Of a DNA stretch of 21,848 bases, positions 7,899 to 14,221 are shown in pieces. The translations under genes and the position numbers were made by a program. Positions within the stretch are counted from its first letter, which is position 1. Every line of letters starts with the position of its first letter. The notes beneath the pieces were generated by a model. That model ran no database searches and was not told where the DNA came from. It worked only from the letters and a program-made list of their open reading frames with translations. The stretch is taken from contig JBELLC010000040.1 of assembly GCA_042088965.1 (NCBI GenBank), forward strand, positions 1-21,848, written 5' to 3'. The DNA comes from TMED26 sp042088965. GTDB taxonomy: Bacteria > Pseudomonadota > Alphaproteobacteria > Thalassobaculales > Thalassobaculaceae.

Positions 7899-8312
7899 AT
7901 GAAAATCAATTCAACCCAAGGGACTGGCGCACCAACAAGTCGAAAGGTTGGGGGGCCAAGCAAAACGGCGGGCAGTGCTTTTTCAGATATGATTTCAGGT
8001 TCTGAAACTGCGTCATCAACATCCGCCGGGCTTGGTGTCGCACCTGTTGATGCGTTGGCGTCATTGAACAATGTGGATGCCGATGAACGGGGCAATAAAA
8101 ACGCCCGTGGCCGGGCAGATGACATGCTGGACCGGCTCGAAGATATTCGTCACGGGTTGCTTTTGGGGACAATCCCGAAAGATAGACTGGCCGCTTTAGC
8201 AACAATGGCACAGCAACGCGATGATAAGTTCCTGGATCCGGCGCTGCGGGAAATTTTGGTTGATATTGAGCTGCGCGCCCGGGTTGAACTCGCCAAACTG
8301 GCACGTGATTGA
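7899..8312 (+). CDS. fliX: Flagellar assembly regulator FliX
   Basis: FliX is a small alphaproteobacterial trans-acting factor that couples assembly of early flagellar structures to activation of later genes through the sigma-54 activator FlbD. The 137-residue length is typical. The conserved half is C-terminal: RADDMLDRLEDIRHGLLLGTIP (about residues 69-90), then DPALREILVDIELRARVELAKL. The first 60 residues are low-complexity Gly/Ser/Thr/Ala, as expected. It is divergent from flgI, the same arrangement as in Caulobacter. The gap contains a TAAAAT that could be a -10 element (7826-7831), but no good -35, so its promoter is not assigned. A GAGGGAGAG ribosome site stands before the ATG. Confidence 0.9.
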   Translation: MKINSTQGTGAPTSRKVGGPSKTAGSAFSDMISGSETASSTSAGLGVAPVDALASLNNVDADERGNKNARGRADDMLDRLEDIRHGLLLGTIPKDRLAALATMAQQRDDKFLDPALREILVDIELRARVELAKLARD

Positions 8313-8379
8313 ATTTGATGAATTAACGTAAAGTTTAGATCAGGTTTTTTGGGGCGTTTAATGTGCGCAAAATCTTCTC

Positions 8380-8408
8380 TTGAAGACCGTTCTTTGTCTC
8401 CATATACT
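8380..8408 (+). promoter_or_regulatory. Sigma-70-type promoter of dksA
   Basis: TTGAAG (8380-8385) and TATACT (8403-8408) are separated by exactly 17 bases and match the sigma-70 consensus at 4/6 and 5/6 positions. Transcription should begin near 8415, inside the palindrome at 8410-8424. The dksA ATG at 8484 is about 70 nt downstream. Confidence 0.65.
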
Positions 8409-8409
8409 C

Positions 8410-8424
8410 CGGCAAATTTTGCCG
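8410..8424. promoter_or_regulatory. Palindromic operator candidate over the dksA start site
   Basis: CGGCAAATTTTGCCG is a 15-bp palindrome with 7-bp arms and one central base. Its core, GGCA-N5-TGCC, is the same as that at 13433-13445. Its position on the predicted +1 of dksA suggests a repressor or attenuating activator binding there. With no T tract it is a poor terminator for fliX. Resemblance to FlbD (ftr) sites of Caulobacter is from memory and unproven. Confidence 0.45.
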
Positions 8425-8483
8425 TCGGCAGTCATTCGGCGGCCCTAACCGCGGAGTCCTGATCAATGCAGGGAGGATTGATT

Positions 8484-8900
8484 ATGGGGGTTACGCTCCC
8501 GCCTGGCTATAAGCCTTGCGACGATGAAGAATTCATGAATGACCTTCAAAAAGAATATTTTCGTTTTAAGCTCTTACACTGGCGCGAACAGCTAAAGGCA
8601 GAGGCCGATGGAACGCTTCTGCATTTGACGCAGGAAAATCTTCAGCAGCCAGACCTCGCTGATCGGGCATCGCTGGAGACAGATCACTCCCTCGAGCTGC
8701 GAACCCGCGATCGTGAGCGGAAACTCATTTCAAAGATTGATGCCGCCCTTGGGCGTATTGCGGATGGCAGTTATGGCTATTGCGCGGAAACGGATGAGCC
8801 GATTGGCTTAGGCCGCCTCGAAGCGCGTCCCATTGCCACCCTCAGTTTAGAAGCTCAAGAACGCCATGAGCGGATGGAACGCACACACCGCGACGATTGA
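8484..8900 (+). CDS. dksA: DksA-family RNA polymerase-binding transcription factor
   Basis: DksA binds in the secondary channel of RNA polymerase and, with ppGpp, adjusts promoters to growth conditions. The coiled-coil tip motif DLADRAS (Asp, Asp and Ala at the positions of E. coli D71, D74 and A76) is intact, and LELRTRDRERKLISKI and GLGRLEARPIATLSLEAQERHE are standard. Of the four zinc-binding cysteines only the first is present (YGYCAET...LSLEA: Cys, Thr, Ser, Ala), as in other alphaproteobacterial DksA proteins, so the fold should be stable without zinc. The earlier ATG at 8466 is unlikely because GGGAGG (8471-8476) sits 7 bases before the ATG at 8484. It lies downstream of fliX in the same direction, as in Caulobacter, but with its own promoter. 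Confidence 0.93.
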   Translation: MGVTLPPGYKPCDDEEFMNDLQKEYFRFKLLHWREQLKAEADGTLLHLTQENLQQPDLADRASLETDHSLELRTRDRERKLISKIDAALGRIADGSYGYCAETDEPIGLGRLEARPIATLSLEAQERHERMERTHRDD

Positions 8901-8923
8901 CCCGCGCCGCATTTTGCTGATTT

Positions 8924-9766
8924 TTAACGTTTCAAGTTGGTTATCGTGTCTAGCATTTCATCGCTGGTTGTCATCATCTGGGTCACAGTTTGAAATGATT
9001 TCTGAGCAACAATCAGCGCGGTAAACATATCAGGCAGATTAATGTTTGAGCCTTCAATGTGCTGCGGTGTCGCGATGTTTTTTGCGATTACAATATCGGT
9101 ACTACCATAGCCGTTCGGTCTTAACCGATAGGCATTCTGTATCGGCTGCCCCTGTACCTGATGACCTTGTAAGCGGGTCACAGCGAGGCGGGCAATCTCA
9201 ACATCCACGGGGGGATCCAATTTAGTTGCCCCAGTGTAGCGGGCGACTAAAATTCCATGCTCGTTAAAGCGCAGATCGAGCAGCGGCTGATCGGCATCTT
9301 CGCCTTCGAGACTTTTGGGAACTTGGATGTCAACGGCATTGGCCAGGGTCGGGTTGTCAAGTGGAAGCGTATGTCCCTGTGCGATGCGCCCAGAGGCTTG
9401 ATGAACAAGGGTCAGGATATTTGGCTCATCAGGGTCATATTTGGTGATAAAACTACCGTCCCGGGTAAAATATTCAATGCCGCCATCGTCATCTTCGTTT
9501 CCTGGCGTGTTGCCAAGGGCCATCATGCCGATTGAATCGCGAATAGCGACGTCGAGCTTGTTGCCGGTTGGCCGAACAGGGCCCATTGTCAAAATATCAG
9601 GTTCATCATTTCCTTTGCCGCTCGAACCGGCGGTATCCGCAAAAACTGAGTTATTCGCTTTAAAGCCATCTGTTGAGGCGTTGGCGATGTTGTCAGCAAG
9701 TTTGGTGAACACTGTGCCAAAATTTGAAACCGCATTATTGGCGACGCTCAGTGCGGTTGTCGACAT
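8924..9766 (-). CDS. Extra hook/rod (FlgE/FlgF/FlgG-family) axial protein
   Basis: This 280-residue member of the flagellar rod/hook family is encoded apart from flgF and flgG. The N-terminus has the axial signature KLADNIANASTDGFKANNSVF (about residues 22-42). The middle keeps a FlgE/F/G-type domain (FTRDGSFITKYD; an Asp-rich GNEDDDGG insert near residue 90). The C-terminus (MFTALIVAQKSFQTVTQMMTTSDEMLDTI) is most like FlgE-type ends. It is far shorter than alphaproteobacterial hook proteins (often over 400 residues), so it is probably not the main hook subunit; it could be a short FlgE or a specialised rod or hook-junction part. It has its own sigma-54 promoter and a GGAAGAG ribosome site, and is cut off from flgH by a terminator. 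It converges on dksA. Confidence 0.8.
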   Translation of the reverse strand: MSTTALSVANNAVSNFGTVFTKLADNIANASTDGFKANNSVFADTAGSSGKGNDEPDILTMGPVRPTGNKLDVAIRDSIGMMALGNTPGNEDDDGGIEYFTRDGSFITKYDPDEPNILTLVHQASGRIAQGHTLPLDNPTLANAVDIQVPKSLEGEDADQPLLDLRFNEHGILVARYTGATKLDPPVDVEIARLAVTRLQGHQVQGQPIQNAYRLRPNGYGSTDIVIAKNIATPQHIEGSNINLPDMFTALIVAQKSFQTVTQMMTTSDEMLDTITNLKR

Positions 9767-9828
9767 GATCTCTTCCTTTAGTCAGTTTGTGGTTATGACA
9801 AATCTGTTGGCGTACTTGTAAAAGATAA

Positions 9829-9844
9829 AGCAAAAATGATGCCA
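9829..9844 (-). promoter_or_regulatory. Sigma-54 promoter of the extra hook/rod gene
   Basis: On the minus strand, TGGCAT-CATTT-TTGCT matches the sigma-54 consensus with exact GG-to-GC spacing. Predicted start near 9818, about 52 nt before the ATG at 9766. Inverted half-sites TGGCAG (9915-9920) and CTGCCA (9940-9945), inside the end of flgH, lie about 100-127 bp upstream and could be an enhancer, though their 19-base separation is wide. Confidence 0.75.
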
Positions 9845-9855
9845 AAACCGGTTAA

Positions 9856-9884
9856 AAAAGACGGCGTCTGAGACACCGTCTTTT
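9856..9884 (-). terminator. Hairpin terminator of the flgFGAH operon
   Basis: A 29-bp near-perfect inverted repeat: AAAAGACGGCGTCT, one central base, then AGACACCGTCTTTT, with a single G-U position. On the minus strand it lies 25 bp after the flgH stop and ends in a T run, so it ends the flgF-flgG-flgA-flgH transcript. It ends 12 bp before the -24 element of the downstream gene, isolating that gene. Confidence 0.85.
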
Positions 9885-9908
9885 CTTGAGGGGATTGATG
9901 ATCGTCGA

Positions 9909-10670
9909 TTAAAATGGCAGGACGATATCAAGGACCTGACTGCCATATCGTGGCTGTTGCATATCGGTAAGCTGACCGCGGCCACCGTAGGAAATTCGTG
10001 CCTCTGCCATTTTAGCATAGCTAATCGTATTATCGGAGAGCACGTCCTCGGGGCGAATGATGCCGCCAACAACCAACTCCCGCACCTCAAAGTTAACGCG
10101 GACTTCTTGGCGTCCAAAGATCACTAAGTTACCATTTGGCAAGCTTTGGGTGATCACTGCGGCAACTTGCAAATTAATTGTTTCTGCGCGGTCAACCTTG
10201 CCGGTACCGACATTGCTGACATCGCTTGACAGGTCAACCAGATTGCCGCCCGAAGCAGAGTCATCAAACACCTGATCAAGCAGGTTTTCGGCACCCAGCA
10301 TGCCGATAAGATCGGCTGTTTCAGAATTTGCCCGTGTCCGTGTGGTGGTATTGTTAATGCCAGCACTGTCACTGATTGCCACAACCACGGTTAAGATATC
10401 ACCAACCCGGCCGGCCCGCTGATCCTTAAAAAAGGCCCGTGATCCAGCTTGCCACAGGGAGTTGCCATGGCGACTTTGCGCCGTTATCGCTGGCATTGGC
10501 ATGCTCACGGGTTGGTATTGTGCGTCCGCTTTGGGATTCTTGATTTCCGACAATGCCGGTGGCTTGCCAATATCTGCCATGCGGTCAATTGAGCTGCATG
10601 CACCAAGTGCGCCGATCATTGACAAAAGGGCTGCTTGGGTCAGGAGCTTACGTGGTGTGAAATAAGTCAT
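9909..10670 (-). CDS. flgH: Flagellar L-ring lipoprotein FlgH
   Basis: FlgH builds the L ring in the outer membrane. Residues 1-25 form a lipoprotein signal peptide with lipobox LGAC (Cys25 the lipidated residue). Family blocks follow: GNSLWQAGSRAFFKDQRA, VGDILTVVVAISDSAGINN, LPNGNLVIFGRQEVRVNFE and the C-terminal SGIVRPEDI-like stretch VGGIIRPEDVLSDNTISY, ending YGSQVLDIVLPF. Length (253 residues) is normal. AGAGG stands 9 bases before the ATG. It is the last gene of the flgF-flgG-flgA-flgH operon, 52 bp after flgA, and is followed by the terminator at 9856-9884. Confidence 0.96.
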   Translation of the reverse strand: MTYFTPRKLLTQAALLSMIGALGACSSIDRMADIGKPPALSEIKNPKADAQYQPVSMPMPAITAQSRHGNSLWQAGSRAFFKDQRAGRVGDILTVVVAISDSAGINNTTTRTRANSETADLIGMLGAENLLDQVFDDSASGGNLVDLSSDVSNVGTGKVDRAETINLQVAAVITQSLPNGNLVIFGRQEVRVNFEVRELVVGGIIRPEDVLSDNTISYAKMAEARISYGGRGQLTDMQQPRYGSQVLDIVLPF

Positions 10671-10722
10671 TTTTTAATCCTCTTGGATCGTGATGTCTCG
10701 GCAATTGGCAGTGTCTGCCAGA

Positions 10723-11688
10723 TTATGAGCGGGCGGACAGATGAAGGGGTTTGATCGCGCCGCCGCCGGAGGCGGTGACTGTGACCTCAATTATTTTTCG
10801 ACTGTTTAGGTTGCGCACCCGAATGGTTTCGCCTTTGGCCCCTGCTTCCAAGGCAATAGCGCGGGTGCTCAGGGTGAGGGCGCCGGAGGACAGTGAAATT
10901 AGGATTTGGTCGCCCTTGCTGACCAGGATCATGGGAATGACGTCGGTGCGCCGAATGGGTTTACCTGCTGCCAGCATTCGCCGAGGAGATTGGCCCAAAA
11001 GGTCTTTCAGGTTGTCCACCATCATATGACTTTGGGAATTCATACGGGTATATTTCCAGACGAAATCGCGCTCGTTAATAACGTCAGCGCGGCGCAAATG
11101 ACGGGCGGGAACAGGCACTCGAATGGTGGCGTGGGCACGGCCAGCAAGCGTGATATAGCGAACCCCACCAATCACCGCTGGCACCGCCAATCTGGCGGAA
11201 AACCGTCGTCCATCCGAGCTCACGTCTAAGTCATCGACTGTAATTTCAACCGGTAGATTTGGATCAATAAAAATCTCTGGAGTGCCACCAAGATATTCGA
11301 TATCAACGCCGTCACCACCAATTTGCGCGGTCATCTCAGCGGCTAAATGTCCATCAATAAGTTTCCGAGATACACGAACGCCGGGCCGTTCAAGGGTGAC
11401 TTGTTGGCGGCCATTGCGGGGCCGCCACTCAAGGCCGTGGGTCCGGGCAATATCGGCCAAGCGATTGGCTGATATGACCATTTTTTGCCCTGGTAGGGGT
11501 GCCGCAGTTACCCAGGTGTCTGCCTTGTTCCCGAGGTTCTGGAACAGATCGCCTAAGAAAACACCCTGGGACGTGACATCATTGCGTGTATGCAGTCCAA
11601 CGTCGTTACCAATAGCACTTCCCAAAGGGCTCACAATCGTCAACAGCAAAGCGGCTGCACATGTTTGATGAAAGCGTTGAAATACCAT
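10723..11688 (-). CDS. flgA: P-ring assembly chaperone FlgA
   Basis: FlgA is a periplasmic chaperone needed for P-ring (FlgI) assembly. A signal peptide is seen at the start (CAAALLLTIVSPLGSA, cleavage near residue 25). The diagnostic part is the C-terminal SAF-type domain: VPVPARHLRRADVINERDFVW, LLGQSPRRMLAAGKPIRRTDV, then VSKGDQILISLSSGALTLS and the final ETIRVRNLNSRKIIEVTV. The N-terminal 180 residues are more divergent, as usual for alphaproteobacterial FlgA (321 residues in all). The frame opens at 11712, but GGGAGA about 8 bases before the ATG at 11688, and the better signal peptide from there, favour the shorter form. flgG ends 35 bp upstream. Confidence 0.93.
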   Translation of the reverse strand: MVFQRFHQTCAAALLLTIVSPLGSAIGNDVGLHTRNDVTSQGVFLGDLFQNLGNKADTWVTAAPLPGQKMVISANRLADIARTHGLEWRPRNGRQQVTLERPGVRVSRKLIDGHLAAEMTAQIGGDGVDIEYLGGTPEIFIDPNLPVEITVDDLDVSSDGRRFSARLAVPAVIGGVRYITLAGRAHATIRVPVPARHLRRADVINERDFVWKYTRMNSQSHMMVDNLKDLLGQSPRRMLAAGKPIRRTDVIPMILVSKGDQILISLSSGALTLSTRAIALEAGAKGETIRVRNLNSRKIIEVTVTASGGGAIKPLHLSARS

Positions 11689-11723
11689 TTGCCTATCTCC
11701 CAGGGTTAACATAAAGGCGCGAT

Positions 11724-12509
11724 TTAGCGGACGTTATTGGATGTTTGCATCATTTGATCAGAGGTCTCGATGACCTTTGAATTGAGCTCATAGGCGCGCT
11801 GTGCGGTGATCATATTGGTAATCTCTTGCACTGGATCGACGTTTGAATCTTCCACAAAGCCTTGCAGGAGCGTGCCGTATCCGGCGCTATCTGGCGTTCC
11901 TAGTGTTGCCGCGCCAGACGCATCAGTCTCCAGCAGCAAGTTATTACCAATATTCGCCAAGCCAGCTTTGTTTTGGAAAATCGCTAACTGAATTTGGCCA
12001 AGGTTTGTATCGGTAACCTGACCATCGATTCGGGCGAATACTTGGCCTTGTTCGTTCACGGTGACACTCAACGCGTCGGCAGGGATGGCAACACCAGGCT
12101 GAACAGAATAACCATCTTGGTTAACAATGTTTCCGGTTGGGCCAATTTGAAAGGCACCAGCGCGGGTATAAGCAAGCTGCCCATCGGGCATTTCAATCTG
12201 GAAATAACCTTCCCCGCGAACGGCCAAATCAAGTTGGTTATCGGTTTTGGTCATCGCGCCCTGTGCTGAAATCCTGTAGGTCGCAGCGGCCTTCACACCG
12301 ATACCAAGCTGAATACCTGTTGGCACAATCGTTCCGGCGGCCGATGAGGTTGAGCCAACACGGCGTTGGTCTTGGTACAACAAATCCTGAAATTCAGCCC
12401 GCTGACGCTTGTAACCAGTGGTGTTCATGTTGGCGATGTTGTTTGAGATAACTTCGACATTTAACTGTTGGGCTAACATGCCCGTGGCGGCGATGCTGAG
12501 AGATTGCAT
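11724..12509 (-). CDS. flgG: Flagellar distal rod protein FlgG
   Basis: FlgG is the distal rod subunit that passes through the P and L rings. The sequence is highly typical: MQSLSIAATGMLAQQLNVEV, NNIANMNTTGYKRQRAEFQDLLYQ, LDLAVRGEGYFQIEMPDG, YTRAGAFQ, LLQGFVEDSNVDPVQEITNM and ITAQRAYELNSKVIETSDQM, ending in the standard D0 helix. Its 261 residues match the family. AGGA stands 9 bases before the ATG. It follows flgF by 47 bp and precedes flgA. The products of neighbouring flgA and flgH build the rings around this rod segment. Confidence 0.97.
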   Translation of the reverse strand: MQSLSIAATGMLAQQLNVEVISNNIANMNTTGYKRQRAEFQDLLYQDQRRVGSTSSAAGTIVPTGIQLGIGVKAAATYRISAQGAMTKTDNQLDLAVRGEGYFQIEMPDGQLAYTRAGAFQIGPTGNIVNQDGYSVQPGVAIPADALSVTVNEQGQVFARIDGQVTDTNLGQIQLAIFQNKAGLANIGNNLLLETDASGAATLGTPDSAGYGTLLQGFVEDSNVDPVQEITNMITAQRAYELNSKVIETSDQMMQTSNNVR

Positions 12510-12556
12510 TGTGTTTTTCCTATTTTCTTAAAATCAAAACCGTATCAAAGCTTGGC

Positions 12557-13282
12557 TTAAGCCTGCGGTGGGCGACCAAGACGGCGGATAAGATCACGTT
12601 GGCGTTCATCTTCGTTCTTAACAAACTTTGACATCCGCTCGTAGGACCGATGAATTTCAATAAGCTTGGTCATTTCCGTCATGGATTGAACGTTTGAGCC
12701 TTCCAGCATGCCTTGTGTGAGCCGGGCTCCAGGTTCTGGGATAGCTTCCTGATCGGTTGTCAAATAGCCATTACCGATGCTTTTCATCCGTGCTTCACTG
12801 TCAAAAGAAACGATCTGTAATTGCGCCAGAGTTTCACCATCTGAGCCAATACTGCCATCCTCAGTGATCTCTAAACTGGTCGATCCCGGCGGCACCAGAA
12901 TTGGATTATTATTGGCATCCAAAACAGTATCTCCGGTTTTGGTCGATAACCTGCCATCCTTATCCACCATGAAAGAACCGTTGCGGGTGAAAACCGTCTC
13001 AACGCCGTTGTCGATGCTAAAATAACCAGAGCCGTTAATTGCCAAATCAAAGGGATTGCCCGTGAGTTGCATATTGCCAGGGCGCATGTCGCGCACACTG
13101 CCGCGATCAATGACATAGCTGAGTGATTGACCGCCAGGCGTTGCAACCTTTGCTTGGTCATACATCATCAATTCGGCTTTGAACCCGGTGGTATTCAGGT
13201 TAGCGATGTTATTCGCAACAGCCGTCATTTCGCGTTTTAACGCCGTTTGCCGGGACAAAACAATATTGCTTGATGATTCCAT
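12557..13282 (-). CDS. flgF: Flagellar proximal rod protein FlgF
   Basis: FlgF is a proximal rod subunit of the basal body. Signatures are SRQTALKREMTAVANNIANL followed by NTTGFKAE, then NPFDLAINGSGYFSIDNG, FTRNGSFMVDKDGRL, QGMLEGSNVQSMTEMTKLI and IHRSYERMSKFVKNEDERQ. A start at 13303 would add seven residues, but other FlgF proteins begin with the equivalent of MESSS-, and AGGA lies 9 bases before the ATG at 13282, so that start is preferred (241 residues). It leads the flgF-flgG-flgA-flgH operon, which the sigma-54 promoter at 13345-13360 should drive. The operon is divergent from fliL across a gap of about 360 bp. Confidence 0.95.
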   Translation of the reverse strand: MESSSNIVLSRQTALKREMTAVANNIANLNTTGFKAELMMYDQAKVATPGGQSLSYVIDRGSVRDMRPGNMQLTGNPFDLAINGSGYFSIDNGVETVFTRNGSFMVDKDGRLSTKTGDTVLDANNNPILVPPGSTSLEITEDGSIGSDGETLAQLQIVSFDSEARMKSIGNGYLTTDQEAIPEPGARLTQGMLEGSNVQSMTEMTKLIEIHRSYERMSKFVKNEDERQRDLIRRLGRPPQA

Positions 13283-13344
13283 CGTCTTGGTTCCTGTGTT
13301 CATGGTCGCTTCTTGCCGGGTTTGATACCCGTGCCATGAAGGTT

Positions 13345-13360
13345 TGCACGACGCATGCCA
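13345..13360 (-). promoter_or_regulatory. Sigma-54 promoter of the flgFGAH operon
   Basis: On the minus strand, TGGCAT-GCGTC-GTGCA has the GG and GC pair at correct spacing, with one departure from consensus in each element (T for C in the -24, G for T in the -12). Predicted start near 13334, about 52 nt before the flgF ATG. The GGCA-N5-TGCC site at 13433-13445 is 99-111 bp upstream, a standard enhancer distance. Confidence 0.7.
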
Positions 13361-13432
13361 ACGGTAAAATGCATTAAAAACAATTGATTAGAAATTTTGA
13401 GTTAAGCCAAAAAAGAGATTTTTTACCCTGCA

Positions 13433-13445
13433 GGCAGAAAATGCC
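13433..13445. promoter_or_regulatory. GGCA-N5-TGCC enhancer candidate for flgF
   Basis: GGCA-GAAAA-TGCC shares its core and 5-base spacing with the dksA site at 8410-8424. It lies about 105 bp upstream of the flgF sigma-54 start, where a bacterial enhancer-binding protein (FlbD in related bacteria) would act. It is also about 130 bp upstream of the putative fliL promoter. Confidence 0.45.
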
Positions 13446-13464
13446 GAGTACACGTGCAGTTTTA

Positions 13465-13481
13465 ACCGGGATTATCCCGGT
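13465..13481. promoter_or_regulatory. 17-bp perfect palindrome in the flgF/fliL gap
   Basis: ACCGGGAT-T-ATCCCGGT is a perfect palindrome with 8-bp arms and a single central base. It is too symmetric to be a good RNA hairpin with a loop and has no T tract, so a protein-binding site is more likely. It lies 20 bp from the GGCA-N5-TGCC site and about 60 bp upstream of the proposed fliL promoter. The binding protein is unknown. Confidence 0.4.
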
Positions 13482-13542
13482 ATGATGTATCAGACACTTA
13501 TCTTAACCGTATGTCTCTGGTGATGAATGTCTGTGAGACTAA

Positions 13543-13606
13543 TTGATATTTAAGTAAAATAGATTAATATATGTCTACCTAAATAGACCTCTCGAACGTT
13601 CCGAGG
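13543..13606 (+). promoter_or_regulatory. Candidate sigma-70 promoter and leader repeats of fliL
   Basis: TTGATA (13543-13548) and TAATAT (13565-13570) are 16 bases apart in an AT-rich stretch and could be the -35/-10 pair for the fliL operon. Downstream are GTCTA/TAGAC (13573-13588) and CCTC/GAGG around an AACGTT (13588-13606), which may fold in the leader or bind a regulator. No good CtrA box (TTAA-N7-TTAA) was found. This is a weak assignment. Confidence 0.35.
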
Positions 13607-13645
13607 CGGGGCGTAAATAATGCAGGTCAACCGGAAAAGACAGTA

Positions 13646-14161
13646 ATGAGTGACGAAGCAGCAGCTGACGAACAAATCGAAGACGATGGAGGTGATGGAA
13701 AGAGCAGCAAGAAAAAGCTGATCTTAATTGCCGGTTTATCGCTTTTGCTTCTCATTGGGATTGGCGTCGGTGCCATTTTGATGCTTGGTATTTTTGAAGA
13801 AGAAGCGGTGCCTGTTGAAGAAAGGCCGGAAGAGGTCGCTGTTGAATTATCGACAGGAAACGTCTTCATGGAGATCCCCGACCTTATCGTTAATTTAAAC
13901 GCTAGCGGACGAAAGTCGGCCTTTTTGAAGATCAAGATCTCGTTGGAAATCGAAACAGCAGAAGATATGGCCGAGATTACCCAAGTCATGCCGCGGATCA
14001 TTGATAATTTCCAGGTCTATCTGCGCGAGTTAAGGGTGTCTGATCTTCAAGGATCAGCAGGATTATATCGACTGCGCGAGGAACTCTTACGGCGCGTAAA
14101 TTTGGCGGTCCGACCGGTCCGCGTGAAGGATATTTTGTTCAACGAAATGCTGGTGCAGTAA
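13646..14161 (+). CDS. fliL: Flagellar basal-body-associated protein FliL
   Basis: FliL is a single-pass inner-membrane protein that rings and supports the stators. The 171-residue protein has an acidic cytoplasmic start, one membrane helix (about residues 25-48, KLILIAGLSLLLLIGIGVGA) and a periplasmic SPFH-like domain with IPDLIVNLNASGRKSAFLKIK and, near the end, LREELLRRVNLAVRPVRVKDILFNEMLVQ, all typical. The ATG follows GGAAAAGA. It opens a long operon-like run extending to the end of the window in which genes abut or overlap. Its stop is directly followed by the ATG of a 19-codon mini-ORF (TAA-ATG) before fliM, instead of by fliM itself. Confidence 0.94.
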   Translation: MSDEAAADEQIEDDGGDGKSSKKKLILIAGLSLLLLIGIGVGAILMLGIFEEEAVPVEERPEEVAVELSTGNVFMEIPDLIVNLNASGRKSAFLKIKISLEIETAEDMAEITQVMPRIIDNFQVYLRELRVSDLQGSAGLYRLREELLRRVNLAVRPVRVKDILFNEMLVQ

Positions 14162-14221
14162 ATGTCTGTTTTCAAGGGACCGTCGTATCTGATGCAGCAA
14201 TCGCAAGGTTGGATGATATGA
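14162..14221 (+). CDS. 19-codon mini-ORF between fliL and fliM
   Basis: The reading frame MSVFKGPSYLMQQSQGWMI begins immediately after the fliL stop and ends with a TGA that overlaps the fliM start as ATGA (14218-14221). This fills the 56-bp gap exactly and would let ribosomes pass from fliL to fliM. No homologue is recognised; a translational-coupling leader peptide is the simplest reading. Chance is possible for so short a frame, and no separate ribosome site is seen beyond the end of fliL. Confidence 0.3.
   Translation: MSVFKGPSYLMQQSQGWMI

Noticed and set aside
8323..8337. CtrA-like box TTAA-N7-TTTA between fliX and dksA
   Set aside because: The second half is imperfect and it is too far upstream (about 43 bp from the -35) to fit usual CtrA promoter geometry; AT-rich DNA gives such matches by chance.
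13609..13624. Possible sigma-54 promoter just before fliL (GG-N10-GC)
   Set aside because: Spacing is right, but four of the other consensus positions are wrong, and the start would fall about 11 nt from the ATG; the sigma-70-like pair upstream is preferred.
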